Positions 19,649-29,956 of a stretch of DNA of 64,000 nt are shown in pieces. How positions within the stretch are numbered: the first letter of the stretch is position 1; each line of letters opens with the position of its first letter. Source of the stretch: Meiothermus rufus DSM 22234 (lineage in GTDB: Bacteria; Deinococcota; Deinococci; Deinococcales; Thermaceae); contig NZ_AUHY01000004.1 of NCBI RefSeq assembly GCF_000423425.1, positions 1 through 64,000 of the forward strand, in the 5' to 3' direction. Under the pieces are notes generated by a model. The model was given only the letters and a program-made list of their open reading frames with translations. It had not been told where the DNA came from and did not search any database. A program made the translations under genes and the position numbers.

Positions 19649-20410
19649 TTAGCTGCCCGTCACGGCCAGTTCTTTAACCCATTCGTAGCCCCGCTCCTCG
19701 AGCTGTAGGGCCAGCTCAGGGCCACCCGAGGTAACGATGCGGCCATCCATCATCACGTGCACTGCGTCGGGCACGATGTAGTTCAGAATGCGCTGGTAGT
19801 GGGTGATCAGCAGGGCCCCAAAGTTGGGGCCGCGCATGGCGTTGACCCCCTTGGCGACCACCTTCAATGCGTCGATGTCCAGGCCGGAGTCGGTCTCGTC
19901 CAGGATGGCATAGGTGGGCTCGAGCACCATCATGTGCATGATCTCGTTGCGCTTCTTCTCGCCCCCGCTAAAGCCGTCGTTGAGGTAGCGGGTGAGGATG
20001 CTCTCGTCCCAGTCCAGGGTTTTCAAAGCCCTCTGCAGCCGGTCGTAGAACTCCATCATGCTCACTTCCTCGCCCTTTTTGGCCTGCAGGGCTAGGCGCA
20101 GGAAGTTGGCGTTGGAGACCCCTGGCACCTCCACAGGGTACTGGAAGGCCAGGAAAAGCCCTTTGCGGGCACGCTCGTCGGGCTCGAGCTCTAGGATGCT
20201 CTCCCCATCCACCAGAATGTCCCCAGCGGTCACCTCGTAGCTGGGGTCGCCCGCGATAATCTTGCCCAGGGTGCTCTTACCCGCCCCGTTGGGGCCCATC
20301 ACCGCGTGAATCTGGCCCTTGGGTACTACCAGGTTGACCCCTTTCAGGATGACCTCACCGCTGTCGGCAATCTTGGCGTGCAGGTTGCGGATTTCCAGTT
20401 GGTTGACCAT
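19649..20410 (-). CDS. sufC: Fe-S cluster assembly ATPase SufC
   Basis: ABC-type ATPase that drives the SufB-SufD scaffold. 253 residues with Walker A GPNGAGKST, signature FSGGEKKRNE and Walker B AILDETDSGLDID. First gene of the operon; ATG 20410 follows GAGGGAAAGC. A SufS or SufU gene is not present in this window. Confidence 0.97.
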   Translation of the reverse strand: MVNQLEIRNLHAKIADSGEVILKGVNLVVPKGQIHAVMGPNGAGKSTLGKIIAGDPSYEVTAGDILVDGESILELEPDERARKGLFLAFQYPVEVPGVSNANFLRLALQAKKGEEVSMMEFYDRLQRALKTLDWDESILTRYLNDGFSGGEKKRNEIMHMMVLEPTYAILDETDSGLDIDALKVVAKGVNAMRGPNFGALLITHYQRILNYIVPDAVHVMMDGRIVTSGGPELALQLEERGYEWVKELAVTGS

Positions 20411-20449
20411 GCTTTCCCTCTTCTAGACTAGACTTTAGCCACGGAACCC

Positions 20450-20479
20450 TTACTGCGAATCACTCGCAATAAGAGTATA
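20450..20479 (-). promoter_or_regulatory. suf promoter with candidate operator
   Basis: On the minus strand a -10 box TATACT (20479-20474) is followed directly by an inverted repeat with nine-base arms, TTATTGCGA and TCGCAGTAA, one mismatch, five-base spacer (20472-20450). The repeat would cover the transcription start, a usual place for a repressor. A metal- or Fe-S-sensing regulator (Fur/DtxR or Rrf2 type) is a reasonable guess, but I cannot assign it. Confidence 0.5.
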
Positions 20480-20527
20480 AACCCCGTTTCCCAGAAAATA
20501 TAGTAATTTAGTCGGGATTTAGGAAAC

Positions 20528-20544
20528 CCGGCTTACAAAGCCGG
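20528..20544 (-). terminator. Terminator-like hairpin of ftsH
   Basis: CCGGCTT and AAGCCGG form a seven-base stem with a three-base loop just after the ftsH stop. The T tract on the minus strand is short (GGTTTCC). Confidence 0.5.
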
Positions 20545-20551
20545 ATCTGGC

Positions 20552-22423
20552 TCAAGCGCCCCCCAGGTTGGGCTTGACCTTGGGCACCACCCGCGGTGGC
20601 TCTTTTTCTTCCTTGGGCGGTTCAGCGGCTGGCTCACTCTCCAGAGGCTCACCTTCCACCACCCGCACAAACTCCTCAGCATTGAGGGTCTCCCGCTCCA
20701 GAAGGGTTCGTGCCACCCGCTCGAGCACCTCTTTTTTCTCCGAGAGCAGCTGCAATACCTTGTCGTGCTGCTCCTGCAAAAGCTTCTGCACTGCCTCGTC
20801 TATGCGTCGGGCGGTATCCTCGGAGTACTGCCGGGTATCGTAGCCCCCCAGGTAGGTGTCCTCGCGCACCTGATAGGCCACCATGCCAAACTCGGGGTGC
20901 ATGCCCCACTCGGTGATCATCCGCCGGGCCAGGTCGGTAGCCTGGCGGAAATCGTTTTCTGCCCCAGTGGTCACATCATCGAAGATGAGTTCCTCGGCCA
21001 CCCGCCCGGCCAGGGCTACTGCAATCTGGTCGGTCAGGCGTTTTTTGCTCCAGTGCAGGGTGTCCTGTCGGCTAGGCATCATAAAGCCCATAGCCCTACC
21101 CCGGGGTACGATGGTTACCTTGTGCACCTTGTCGGCATGCTCCAGGAAATGGGCCGCCAAGGCATGGCCGGCCTCGTGATAGGCGGTCACCTCGCGGTCC
21201 TTCTGGCTCAGCACCAGGCTCTTCTTGGCGGGCCCCATGATAACCCGGTCGGCGGCCTCCTCGAGGTCTTTCATGGTGATTTTCTTACGCCCATCGCGGG
21301 CCGCCAGCAAAGCAGCCTCGTTGAGCAGGTTCTCCAGGTCTGCCCCCACAAACCCCGGGGTGCGCTTAGCCAGAAGGGCCAGGTCTACATCCTCAGCCAA
21401 AGGCTTACCCTTAGCGTGGATTCTCAGAATCTGCTCCCGCCCCCGCACATCGGGAGCGTCAATAGCAATCTGGCGGTCGAAGCGGCCTGGACGCAACAAG
21501 GCGGGGTCAAGCACGTCGGGGCGGTTGGTCGCCGCCATGACGATAATGCTGGACTCCTTCTCGAAGCCGTCCAGTTCCACCAGCAGTTGGTTGAGGGTCT
21601 GCTCCCGCTCGTCGTTGCCACCGCCCACCCCACCGCCACGGCGACGCCCCACCGCATCAATTTCGTCGATGAAGATGATGCAGGGGGCGTGGCGCTTGGC
21701 CGTTTCGAATAAATCGCGTACCCGGGCTGCGCCCACCCCCACAAACATCTCCACAAAGTCTGAGCCGGAAGCAGCGATGAAGGGCACCTTGGCCTCCCCC
21801 GCTACCGCCCGGGCGATGTGGGTCTTGCCCGAACCGGGCGGCCCCACCAACAGCACCCCTTTGGGGATGCGGGCGCCCATCTCGTGAAAGCGGGCCGGCG
21901 ACTTGAGGAACTCCACGATCTCCTTGAGCTCTTCCTTGGCCTCCTCACAACCCGCCACGTCCTTAAAGCTGGTCTTGGGGGCCTCGGTCAGGACCCTGGC
22001 CCGGCTTTTGGTAAAGCTGAAAGCGCTATCCCCCGAGGGACTGCGGTTGCGCGAGAAGAAAAAGAAAATCCCTATTAAAAGGCCCACCAGCAACAAGGGA
22101 ATGAGAAAGCCCAGCATGGGGTTTTCCCTTCTGGGGGGGGCGATCTCCACCACGATTTTCTTCTCGCCCCACTCGCGAATGGTGGTGGTGTCGATGGGCC
22201 CTGGAGCAAAGGTCAGGTAAGGTTCGCCGCCGTCCTTAGGGGTTACGTTGAGCTGCCGTCCATCGACCAGAATTTTGGCTACCCGGCCTGCTTCCACCTC
22301 GTTGAGGAAGTTGGTGTAGGCCACCTGACCAACCGGTTGCTGGCCTGAGGTCAGGCTGAACGCCCAGGCAATCAGAATAGCCACCAGCAGGACAAACCAC
22401 AGGTTGAACGGCAAGCGGTTCAT
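20552..22423 (-). CDS. ftsH: ATP-dependent zinc metalloprotease FtsH
   Basis: Membrane-anchored AAA+ protease for membrane and regulatory proteins. Two transmembrane segments lie near the N-terminus ([15 protein letters not shown] and [18 protein letters not shown]). Walker [10 protein letters not shown] is near residue 196, the SRH region follows, and the zinc site HEAGH is near 417. ATG 22423 gives 623 residues; a GTG six codons upstream (22441) is possible. The C-terminus is acidic and Pro-rich, as in many Thermaceae FtsH proteins. Confidence 0.95.
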   Translation of the reverse strand: MNRLPFNLWFVLLVAILIAWAFSLTSGQQPVGQVAYTNFLNEVEAGRVAKILVDGRQLNVTPKDGGEPYLTFAPGPIDTTTIREWGEKKIVVEIAPPRRENPMLGFLIPLLLVGLLIGIFFFFSRNRSPSGDSAFSFTKSRARVLTEAPKTSFKDVAGCEEAKEELKEIVEFLKSPARFHEMGARIPKGVLLVGPPGSGKTHIARAVAGEAKVPFIAASGSDFVEMFVGVGAARVRDLFETAKRHAPCIIFIDEIDAVGRRRGGGVGGGNDEREQTLNQLLVELDGFEKESSIIVMAATNRPDVLDPALLRPGRFDRQIAIDAPDVRGREQILRIHAKGKPLAEDVDLALLAKRTPGFVGADLENLLNEAALLAARDGRKKITMKDLEEAADRVIMGPAKKSLVLSQKDREVTAYHEAGHALAAHFLEHADKVHKVTIVPRGRAMGFMMPSRQDTLHWSKKRLTDQIAVALAGRVAEELIFDDVTTGAENDFRQATDLARRMITEWGMHPEFGMVAYQVREDTYLGGYDTRQYSEDTARRIDEAVQKLLQEQHDKVLQLLSEKKEVLERVARTLLERETLNAEEFVRVVEGEPLESEPAAEPPKEEKEPPRVVPKVKPNLGGA

Positions 22424-22546
22424 TGCTTCTTTAGCGTACACCGAATTACAAGGGCAAAGGTAGCGGAAACAACCGTGGGGGGGTTAGGATGGCGAATCCC
22501 CTCGAGCCCCCCAGAAGCGCTCGCCCGAACCCACTCACCCGCTCGA

Positions 22547-22600
22547 CTTGACAATAGTAGACTCAACTCTATTGACAAACTAACTAGAAATAGCTACCAT
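22547..22600 (+). promoter_or_regulatory. dnaK promoter with HspR (HAIR)-like site
   Basis: TTGACA (22572-22577) and TACCAT (22595-22600) are 17 bases apart and form the best sigma-70 promoter. Just upstream, CTTGACA-N7-ACTCAAC (22547-22567) matches the HAIR operator CTTGAGT-N7-ACTCAAG in spacing and 11 of 14 arm positions. HspR represses dnaK operons in actinobacteria and Deinococcus. No hspR gene is seen in this window. Confidence 0.6.
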
Positions 22601-22642
22601 TTAGGGTAGTGAACCGCGCTTAGTGCGGTCATTGGAGGAGAT

Positions 22643-24508
22643 ATGGCCAAAGCCGTAGGAATCGACCTGGGAACCACCAACAGCGTCATCGCCATTATGG
22701 AAGGCGGGGCGCCCGTAGTATTGGAAAACGCTGAAGGAGAGCGAACCACCCCCAGCGTGGTGGCCTATAAGGGAAGCGACCAGCTTGTAGGCCGGGTAGC
22801 CCGGCGGCAGGCGGTGTTGAACCCCGAGGGCACCGTGTTCGAGATCAAGCGCTTCATCGGGCGCCGCTGGGAGGAGGTGCAGGAAGAGGCCAAGCGCATG
22901 CCCTACAAGGTGGTGCCTGGCCCTGATGGCGGGGTACGGGTAGACATCCAGGGCAAGCTCTATACCCCCGAGGAAATCTCTGCCATGATTCTGCGCAAGC
23001 TGGTGGAGGACGCCTCCAAGAAGCTGGGCGAAAAGATTACCAAGGCGGTGATTACCGTTCCCGCCTACTTTAACAACGCCCAGCGCGAGGCTACCGCCAA
23101 CGCGGGCCGGATCGCCGGCCTCGAGGTCTTGCGCATCGTCAACGAGCCCACCGCTGCTGCGCTGGCCTATGGGCTGGACAAGAAAGGCCACGAGACCGTG
23201 CTGGTCTTCGACCTGGGTGGGGGTACCTTCGACGTGACGGTGCTGGAGATCGGCGAGGGCGTCTTCGAGGTCAAGTCCACCGCCGGGGACACCCACCTAG
23301 GCGGCTCCGACTTTGACCACGCCATCGTGAACTGGCTGGCTGAGGAGTTCAAGAAGGAGTCCGGTGGGGTCGACCTAAAGGCCGACCGCCAGGCCCTGCA
23401 GCGTCTGATTGAAGCGGCAGAGAAGGCCAAGATCGAGCTTTCCAACGTCACTGAGACCACCATCAGCCTGCCCTTCATCGGCCTGGACCCGGTCTCCAAG
23501 ACCCCGCTGCACCTCGAGCGCAAACTAACCCGGGCCAAGTTTGAGGAGCTCATCCAGCCCCTGCTGAAGCGGATTCGCGGCCCGGTAGAACAAGCCTTGC
23601 GCGATGCTGGGCTGAGTGCCGCCCAGATTGATGAGGTGCTGCTGGTCGGCGGTTCCACCCGGGTGCCTGCGGTGCAGCAGATCGTGAAGGAGATGCTAGG
23701 CAAGGAGCCCAACCGCAGCGTGAACCCCGACGAGGTCGTCGCCTTGGGAGCTGCTGTGCAGGCTGGGGTGCTCACCGGGCATGTAGAGGATGTGGTGCTC
23801 CTGGACGTGACCCCGCTCTCGCTGGGGGTGGAGACCAAAGGTGGGGTTTGCACGGTTCTGATTCCGCGCAACACCACCGTGCCTACCCGCAAGTCGGAAA
23901 TCTTCACCACCGCTGAACACAACCAGCCCTCGGTGGAGATTCACGTGCTGCAAGGGGAGCGCCCCATGGCGGCGGACAACAAAAGCCTGGGCCGCTTCCG
24001 CTTAGACGGCATCCCACCCCTGCCGGCAGGGGTGCCCCAGATCGAGGTGACCTTCGACATCGATGCCAACGGTATCCTGCACGTAACGGCCAAGGAGAAG
24101 TCCACCGGCAAAGAGGCCTCCATCACCATCCAAAACACCACCACCCTCTCCGAGCAGGAGATCGAACGCATGATCAAGGAAGCCGAGGCCAACGCCGAAG
24201 CCGACCGGCGGCGCAAGGAGCACGCCGACCTCCGGAACAACCTCGACACTGCCCGCATCCAGGCCGAGCGGGTGATGGGCGAGAAGGAAAGCACCCCTGA
24301 GGCCAAGAGCCGGCTGGAGGCGGCCATCAACCGGGCCAAGACCCTGGTGGAAAACGATGCTGCCGACGCTGAGCTACGCAGTGCCACCGAGGAATTGCTG
24401 GCGGCCTTGCAGGCTTACGAGCAAGGGGCCACGGCCCGAGCGGGCCAGGCATCCAGCAGCCCCCGCTCCGACGACGTGATTGACGCCGATTACAAACCCG
24501 CCGACTAG
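22643..24508 (+). CDS. dnaK: Chaperone DnaK (Hsp70)
   Basis: ATP-driven cytosolic chaperone of 621 residues. The nucleotide-binding domain has IDLGTTNS at the start, [10 protein letters not shown] near 190 and the VGGSTRVP loop. The substrate-binding domain starts near residue 380 ([11 protein letters not shown]). The tail is acidic (DDVIDADYK). GGAGGAGAT precedes ATG 22643. First gene of dnaK-grpE-dnaJ. Confidence 0.98.
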   Translation: MAKAVGIDLGTTNSVIAIMEGGAPVVLENAEGERTTPSVVAYKGSDQLVGRVARRQAVLNPEGTVFEIKRFIGRRWEEVQEEAKRMPYKVVPGPDGGVRVDIQGKLYTPEEISAMILRKLVEDASKKLGEKITKAVITVPAYFNNAQREATANAGRIAGLEVLRIVNEPTAAALAYGLDKKGHETVLVFDLGGGTFDVTVLEIGEGVFEVKSTAGDTHLGGSDFDHAIVNWLAEEFKKESGGVDLKADRQALQRLIEAAEKAKIELSNVTETTISLPFIGLDPVSKTPLHLERKLTRAKFEELIQPLLKRIRGPVEQALRDAGLSAAQIDEVLLVGGSTRVPAVQQIVKEMLGKEPNRSVNPDEVVALGAAVQAGVLTGHVEDVVLLDVTPLSLGVETKGGVCTVLIPRNTTVPTRKSEIFTTAEHNQPSVEIHVLQGERPMAADNKSLGRFRLDGIPPLPAGVPQIEVTFDIDANGILHVTAKEKSTGKEASITIQNTTTLSEQEIERMIKEAEANAEADRRRKEHADLRNNLDTARIQAERVMGEKESTPEAKSRLEAAINRAKTLVENDAADAELRSATEELLAALQAYEQGATARAGQASSSPRSDDVIDADYKPAD

Positions 24509-24518
24509 ACCCTTCTCC

Positions 24519-24553
24519 ACCCCACGGTGGGCCCGCACACCCTGCCGTGGGGT
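24519..24553 (+). promoter_or_regulatory. Hairpin between dnaK and grpE
   Basis: ACCCCACGG (24519-24527) pairs over nine bases with CCGTGGGGT (24545-24553). No T tract follows, so it is more likely an RNA stability or partial attenuation element that sets the dnaK to grpE ratio than a full terminator. Confidence 0.5.
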
Positions 24554-24574
24554 CTCCAATCTTGAGGAGCCCCT

Positions 24575-25132
24575 ATGGAAAAAGAAAACCTGGCCCCCGA
24601 ACCTACTACCGAACCCGCAGGCGAGGCCTCGGAAGTGGATCGCCTCAAGGGCGAGGTGGAGTTTCTTAAGGCCGAACTCGAGGCTTCCAAAGACAAGTTT
24701 CTGCGCCTTTACGCCGATTTTGAAAACTACAAAAAGCGCATGGTACACGAACTGGAAGCCGCCCAGCGCAACGGAAAGTTTGAGGCCGTGCGAGCCCTCC
24801 TTGGCACCATGGACGACCTCGAGCGGGCCCTGGGCTTCGCCAGCGTTAAGCCCGAGGACCTGATTCCCGGGGTTAGGTCGGTGCTGGACAACTTCGTTCG
24901 CAACCTCAAGAGCCTGGGCGTGGAAAGTGTACCTGGAGCAGGGTCCGAGTTCGACCCACGCTACCACGAAGCCATCGGAGCTGTGGAGGGCGAGGAGGGC
25001 AAGGTAGTCCACGTATACCAGCAGGGTTTCAAATATGGCGATCTGCTGGTACGCCCAGCCCGGGTGGTGGTGGGTAGTGGGAAAACCCAGAACGAGGAAA
25101 GCCCAAGCCAAAACAGCGAACCTAGCGCTTAA
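24575..25132 (+). CDS. grpE: Nucleotide exchange factor GrpE
   Basis: Releases ADP from DnaK. 185 residues with the long N-terminal helical coiled coil (KGEVEFLKAELEASKDKFLRLYADFENYKKR) and the C-terminal beta domain ending in GFKYGDLLVRPARVVVG. ATG 24575 follows GAGGAGCCCC. It sits 66 bases after dnaK and 22 before dnaJ. Confidence 0.95.
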   Translation: MEKENLAPEPTTEPAGEASEVDRLKGEVEFLKAELEASKDKFLRLYADFENYKKRMVHELEAAQRNGKFEAVRALLGTMDDLERALGFASVKPEDLIPGVRSVLDNFVRNLKSLGVESVPGAGSEFDPRYHEAIGAVEGEEGKVVHVYQQGFKYGDLLVRPARVVVGSGKTQNEESPSQNSEPSA

Positions 25133-25154
25133 CTAAGCCAAGCCCCAAACCCAT

Positions 25155-26030
25155 ATGGCCTACAAGGACTACTACAAAATTCTAGGGGTAGCCAAAAACG
25201 CCTCGGAAGAGGAGATCAAAAAGGCCTTCCGACGGCTGGCCCGCAAGTACCACCCCGACGTGAACAAAGAGCCGGGGGCCGAGGAGAAATTCAAGGAGAT
25301 CAACGAGGCCTACACGGTTCTTTCCGACCCAGAAAAGCGCCGGTTCTACGACACCTACGGCACGTCGGTGGGGAGTGGCCATTGGCAGGGCCCCCCTCCA
25401 GGCCAGGGAGGGTTTGGCGGTTTCAGCGGCAATGCGGGGGATTTCTCCGATTTCTTCCAACAGCTCTTTGGCCACTTTGCGGGAAGGGGCGGGTTTGGCG
25501 ACCTGTTCGAAGAAACCGCCCGCCCAGGTCCACGCCGGGTGGCCCGCGACCTCGAGGCTGAGCTACCCTTGAGCCTGGAGGAGGCCTACCGCGGGGGCGA
25601 AAAAACCATCTCGGTAGGCGCAGAACGCCTTACCGTGCGGATTCCCCCTGGGGTGCGGGAAGGGCAGAAAATCCGCCTGGCGGGCAAAGGGCGGGGCGGA
25701 GGAGATTTGTATCTACAGGTGCGGTTGCAGCCCCATCCGCAGATGCGCCTCGAGGGCGACGACCTCTACTCGGTGGTAGAGGTGCCGGCCCCTATTGCCG
25801 TACTGGGGGGCAAGGTGCGGGTACAAACCCTCGATGGACCCGTAGAGCTTACCATCCCCAAAGGCACCCAGGCTGGCCGTAAGCTGCGCCTGGTGGGCAA
25901 GGGCTGGCCCCGCAAGGATGGCCGCCGGGGCGACCAGTACGCCGAGGTTCGCGTCGTTATCCCTACCCATCCCAGCCCAGAGGAAGAGCGCTTATATGGC
26001 GAGCTAGCCCGGTTGCTTAAGGTACCCTAG
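25155..26030 (+). CDS. dnaJ: DnaJ-type co-chaperone without zinc finger
   Basis: Stimulates DnaK ATPase and delivers clients. The J domain has YHPDVNK with the essential HPD near residue 34. A Gly/Phe-rich linker follows ([13 protein letters not shown]), then the C-terminal beta domains. The CxxCxGxG zinc repeats of E. coli DnaJ are missing, as in Thermus DnaJ and CbpA, and the 291-residue length fits that type. The last 14 bases overlap the convergent MFS gene, so no dafA or clpB follows here. Confidence 0.93.
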   Translation: MAYKDYYKILGVAKNASEEEIKKAFRRLARKYHPDVNKEPGAEEKFKEINEAYTVLSDPEKRRFYDTYGTSVGSGHWQGPPPGQGGFGGFSGNAGDFSDFFQQLFGHFAGRGGFGDLFEETARPGPRRVARDLEAELPLSLEEAYRGGEKTISVGAERLTVRIPPGVREGQKIRLAGKGRGGGDLYLQVRLQPHPQMRLEGDDLYSVVEVPAPIAVLGGKVRVQTLDGPVELTIPKGTQAGRKLRLVGKGWPRKDGRRGDQYAEVRVVIPTHPSPEEERLYGELARLLKVP

Positions 26031-27216
26031 GCCCATTCCAGCTCCGCTCTACCACGTTCGAAAGCAGCCAAGCCCCCAAGCCAAAAACCCCCGCCTGGGC
26101 AATCCAGCCCAGGGCGTAATTTTGGCTCAGGTCCACCAACAGGCCAAACAGGGGCGGGGCCGCAGCGATGCCGATGGAGGTAAAAACCAGGCCAAACCCC
26201 ACTACCCGACCCTCCCAGCCTGGGGGTGAAAGCTCGGTAAGCAAGGAAAAGTGCAGACCCTGCCAACCTAGCGCGGTAGCCCCGTAAAGCACCACGACCA
26301 GGCCCTTGAGCCACAAGGGGGTGCCCAAAGGGAGCCAGGCCAGCAGCAGCGCGCTGAGGCTAGCTAGGCCCACCATCATCACCAAAAGCGGTTTGCGCGC
26401 TCCCCCCAGCCGGTCGGAAAGCCACGACCAGAACACCCGGCTAAAGGCCCCGGCAAACTGGGCTAAGGTCAGAAGGGCTGCCCCGGTCAGCTCGGGAACC
26501 CCATAGCGCTCCTTGAGGTAGAGGATGAGGTAGGTGATCATCACAAACTGGCCCGTAGGCAAGGTTACTCCCGCCACCGCTGCCAACAGGATGTTCCGCT
26601 CGCGCAACACCTGCCGCAGGGTGGGGCGCTGGGCAGGGCTATGGGGCTGGGCACGAGGCAGCAGGCTTTCGTAATAGAGCCGAGCAGCTATCCAGGCTGC
26701 CAGCACCGCCAGCAAGGCCGCGGCCAGCGAGGCCCAGCGCCAACCAGCCACATAAGCCACCGCGGGCAAAACCATGGCCGCTAACGCTCCCCCCAAAGGA
26801 ACCGACATCTGCCGCAAGCCAATCACCAAGCCGCGTCGCTCAGGGGGAAACGACTGGGCTACCGCCTGCGAGCCAGCCGGGGTAGCCGAAGCCACCACCA
26901 GGCCCAGCAAAAAAAGGAAGGGGATAAACACCCAAGCGCTACGGGCCAGCAGGGCAATGGCCACAGCTAAGGCCGCCCCCGAAAGCGTGCCGGCAATCAT
27001 CACGGTGCGGCTACCCAGCCGGTCGGTAAACCAGCCCGAAGGCAAGGCCCCTAGCATAGTACCCAGGTAGATGTAGGTATTGAGCAGACCCACCGCCGCC
27101 AGGGAAAGCCCTAGATCGGCGCGGATATAGGGAGCCAGGGTGGGGTAGGCCTGTCCAATGAGGGATACGGCGGTTCCTGCAGTCATGGCAGCGAGGAGGA
27201 CAGCCCAAGGCGACAT
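26017..27216 (-). CDS. MFS transporter
   Basis: A 399-residue inner-membrane protein with about 12 hydrophobic segments. The loop 2-3 motif [14 protein letters not shown] is the MFS signature (GxxxDRxGRR-like), and [15 protein letters not shown] is its repeat in the second half. Substrate unknown; drug or metabolite export is possible. It is convergent and overlapping with dnaJ. The start at 27216 is close to the divergent gene. Confidence 0.88.
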   Translation of the reverse strand: MSPWAVLLAAMTAGTAVSLIGQAYPTLAPYIRADLGLSLAAVGLLNTYIYLGTMLGALPSGWFTDRLGSRTVMIAGTLSGAALAVAIALLARSAWVFIPFLFLLGLVVASATPAGSQAVAQSFPPERRGLVIGLRQMSVPLGGALAAMVLPAVAYVAGWRWASLAAALLAVLAAWIAARLYYESLLPRAQPHSPAQRPTLRQVLRERNILLAAVAGVTLPTGQFVMITYLILYLKERYGVPELTGAALLTLAQFAGAFSRVFWSWLSDRLGGARKPLLVMMVGLASLSALLLAWLPLGTPLWLKGLVVVLYGATALGWQGLHFSLLTELSPPGWEGRVVGFGLVFTSIGIAAAPPLFGLLVDLSQNYALGWIAQAGVFGLGAWLLSNVVERSWNGPRVP

Positions 27217-27274
27217 GCGAGCTCTAGGCTACCGCAAAACCCTTTGGGCTCCCAGGGCAGGTAAACTAGGCTGG

Positions 27275-28162
27275 ATGCGCGACCTCGATGCTCAGGAAAC
27301 CTATCTAGCCGACCGTCTGGGTCTGGCCCTCGACCTGCGTGATCTGGTGGGCAGCGGGCCAGTGCCCCAAGGCCCATATGCCCCACCGTATGGGGTGGTG
27401 GGGTTTGGCGAGGGCTGGTGGGCCGCGCAGCTTGCCCGCGACTTCGCCCCGGAGTTCACCGCCCGGGGCACCCAGTTCGTCCTCGAGGGCGGCTACGATT
27501 TTGGCCGCGCTGCCGGGGCTGGGCTTTATGCCGCCTTGGGCCAGAGCGAGGTCGTGCGCCTGGGCTTCCAGGAAAACGTCGAGGTGGAGGTGCCCTCCCA
27601 CCCTCTTTCCGCCTACCGCTACCTGCGCTTTTTACTGCTGGCCACCCAGCAGCCCGAGGCGCTGGCCCGCATCGACCGGGCCTTGCTGCTGGAACGGGAG
27701 CGGTTACGTCCCGAGGTGAGTCTGGACAAAAACCCCGCTAAGTTCCTGGCCTATACCCTGCTCGAGCGCACCCCTTTGTGGGTGGTGCCCGAGCACTACC
27801 CCGGCCTGGCCCAGGCTCTCCAGCAGACCTTTGCCCGTATCGGCAAAAGCCTCTCTCTTACGCCCCCACCCTCGGCCCTGGAGTTTTTTGTGACCGGCCT
27901 CGAGGCCCGCCACGAACAGGGCGACCCCATCGCCGCGGTTATTCTAGGAGAAGGTGAGAGCCAAGCCTATGCCCAGGAAATCCTGGAAAGCCGAGTAGAC
28001 ACCCTCATCGAGCTGCCCGAACCCGAGGCTGAAGGCACCCTGGCCAAAGCCCTCTGCTACTGGTACCGCATCGCCTGGACCAGCTACTACCTGGCCCTCT
28101 TGTATGGCGTAGAGCCAGGCGACTGGGAGGTGCTGCACAACCTGCGCCGGGCCGCTGGATGA
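27275..28162 (+). CDS. PGI/PMI-like phosphosugar isomerase homologue
   Basis: The C-terminus (YRIAWTSYYLALLYGVEPGDWEVLHNLRRA) matches the C-terminal domain of bifunctional phosphoglucose/phosphomannose isomerases. The N-terminal SIS-like half (VVGFGEGWWAAQLARDF) lacks the usual GGSA loop, so activity is uncertain. ATG 27275 gives 295 residues. TAAACT at 27262-27267 is seven bases upstream, a leaderless promoter. The frame is open further up, but that would overlap the divergent MFS start. It is followed 45 bases later by another MFS gene. Confidence 0.6.
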   Translation: MRDLDAQETYLADRLGLALDLRDLVGSGPVPQGPYAPPYGVVGFGEGWWAAQLARDFAPEFTARGTQFVLEGGYDFGRAAGAGLYAALGQSEVVRLGFQENVEVEVPSHPLSAYRYLRFLLLATQQPEALARIDRALLLERERLRPEVSLDKNPAKFLAYTLLERTPLWVVPEHYPGLAQALQQTFARIGKSLSLTPPPSALEFFVTGLEARHEQGDPIAAVILGEGESQAYAQEILESRVDTLIELPEPEAEGTLAKALCYWYRIAWTSYYLALLYGVEPGDWEVLHNLRRAAG

Positions 28163-28207
28163 AAGCCAGTGCACCTTAGGCCCGCTAGGCCCGGGATATG
28201 CTGAGCT

Positions 28208-29356
28208 GTGCTGCCGTTTCTCCTTGCTTGGCTTCACGCCACCAACGATCTGTTCGGCGCTTTCCTAACCCCTCTGCTCCCCAAACTCCAGGCCGCCTTT
28301 AGCACCAGCTACGGTGCGGTCTCGCTGCTGGTAGCCCTACAATCCCTCACCGGCAGCCTCTTGCAGCCCTTGGCCGGGCTGGTGGCCGACCGCTACGACC
28401 GGCGGGTTCTGGCCGCCCTAGGCCCCCTGCTGATGGCCATGGGCGGGGGTCTACTGGGCTTCTTCCCCAATCTTTGGGTCGCCGGGGCCATGCTGGCCTT
28501 GTCCGGCCTAGGCTCAGCCCTATTCCACTCAGCAGGCGCAGCCTTGGTCGGCCAGTACGCCGACCCGGCCCGCCGGGGATTCTGGATGAGCTTTTTTGGC
28601 ACGGGGGGCTATATCGGTCTGGCCCTGGGCCCTATCGTCTCGCTAAGTGCGGTCAATCAGTGGGGGCTACCCTCTTTGGCCTGGTTTATCCCCCTGGCCT
28701 TGGTACCGGCTTTTTGGCTGCTGCGCCAGGCTCCCCCAGCCCAGCTACAAACCCGTCCCTCCTCTCTAGCCGACCTAAGGCGGGTCTTCCACGGGCAAGT
28801 GGCCCGGTTATGGGCCGTCTCGACCTTACGCAGCATCGTCTTCATGAGCTTTTCCACCACCATTCCCTTTTGGTTCCACCAGCGGGGTATCCCCGATGGG
28901 CAGGTGGCCCTTACCCTCTCGGTCTACAGCCTCTCAGCCACGGCGGGTGCCTTCCTGGGCGGGACCCTCTCCGACCGTTTGGGTCGGCGCAACGTGCTGG
29001 TAGGCACCATGGTCTTTGCCATTCCGCTTTACCTGGCGCTATTGCTCCTGCCACCGGAAAACTGGCTTTACGTGGGGCTGCTGGCCCTTACCGGGGCGCT
29101 GATGAACGCCGGGGTGCCGGTGGCGGTAGCCATGGCCCAGGAGCATGAGCCCAGCCAGATGGCCACTGTCTCGGGGCTTCTGATGGGCTTCACCTGGGGC
29201 TTTGCTGGGCTCTTGTATGGGGTCGTGGGGCCCCTTATCGAACGCTTTGGGGTGCTCGAGAGCCTGAGCGTGCTAGGCCTGCTGCTTATTCCAGCCCTTA
29301 CCCTGTCGCTGGCGGTGCGCGAGGCCAACCCTCGCTTGGCAGGCAAGGGTACCTGA
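28208..29356 (+). CDS. MFS transporter, fosmidomycin-resistance-like
   Basis: A 382-residue membrane protein. The N-terminal HATNDLFGAFLTPLLPKLQ, the DRYDRR loop and GSALFHSAGAALVGQYA resemble the Fsr (fosmidomycin resistance) group of efflux carriers. Substrate unproven. TATGCT at 28197-28202 lies five bases before the GTG start, so translation is probably leaderless. Confidence 0.8.
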   Translation: MLPFLLAWLHATNDLFGAFLTPLLPKLQAAFSTSYGAVSLLVALQSLTGSLLQPLAGLVADRYDRRVLAALGPLLMAMGGGLLGFFPNLWVAGAMLALSGLGSALFHSAGAALVGQYADPARRGFWMSFFGTGGYIGLALGPIVSLSAVNQWGLPSLAWFIPLALVPAFWLLRQAPPAQLQTRPSSLADLRRVFHGQVARLWAVSTLRSIVFMSFSTTIPFWFHQRGIPDGQVALTLSVYSLSATAGAFLGGTLSDRLGRRNVLVGTMVFAIPLYLALLLLPPENWLYVGLLALTGALMNAGVPVAVAMAQEHEPSQMATVSGLLMGFTWGFAGLLYGVVGPLIERFGVLESLSVLGLLLIPALTLSLAVREANPRLAGKGT

Positions 29357-29518
29357 AGCGCAGGCCCCCTATTTCCCCCGCGGCTTTGAGGGAGTAGAAT
29401 AGGGCCAACGTTCAGAGCGAAGGGGTTGGCCAAGAGGTACTTGCCCGGTGGGTAGGGCCATTCCATAGCCCAAGCCCCATCCCTCACTTGGCCTTACCAA
29501 ACCCTGGGAGGTGAGCGT

Positions 29519-29956
29519 ATGACCAGCACCGTACGGCAGCTACTCCAAGCCAAGGGCCACCTGGTTCACACCATCCCCGCCGAGGCCACCGTGTTCGAGG
29601 CCTTAGAGCGCATGGCCGCCTACGATGTGGGCGCTTTGATGGTGGTGGAGGGCAACCAGCTCGTAGGGGTCTTCTCCGAGCGGGACTACGCCCGCAAGAT
29701 CGTACTGATGGGCCGCATCTCCAAGGACACCCTGGTGCGGGAGGTTATGACCGACGAATTAGTCACGGTCAGCCCAGAGGCCACCTTGGCCGACTGCATG
29801 AACCTGATGACCGGCCACCGGGTACGCCACCTGCCGGTCATCGACAATGGGCAACTAGTAGGCGTCGTCTCCATTGGGGATGTGGTCAAAGCCATTATGA
29901 CCCAGCAGGAGTTTATGATTGCCGAACTCGAGAGCTATATCACCGGCTCGCGCTAA
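29519..29956 (+). CDS. CBS-domain protein
   Basis: A 145-residue protein made of two CBS repeats (about 8-65 and 75-135), with the pattern VGALMVVEGNQLVGVFSERDYARKI and RHLPVIDNGQLVGVVSIGDVV. Stand-alone CBS pairs bind adenosine nucleotides and act as energy sensors; the partner is unknown. GGGAGGTGAGCGT precedes the ATG. Confidence 0.9.
   Translation: MTSTVRQLLQAKGHLVHTIPAEATVFEALERMAAYDVGALMVVEGNQLVGVFSERDYARKIVLMGRISKDTLVREVMTDELVTVSPEATLADCMNLMTGHRVRHLPVIDNGQLVGVVSIGDVVKAIMTQQEFMIAELESYITGSR

Noticed and set aside
20765-21712. 315-codon open frame on the plus strand
   Set aside because: Antisense shadow of ftsH.
28208-29356. Link between the Fsr-like carrier and ispG as a fosmidomycin-resistance system
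   Set aside because: The two genes are about 19 kb apart, the substrate of the carrier is unknown and nothing joins them.
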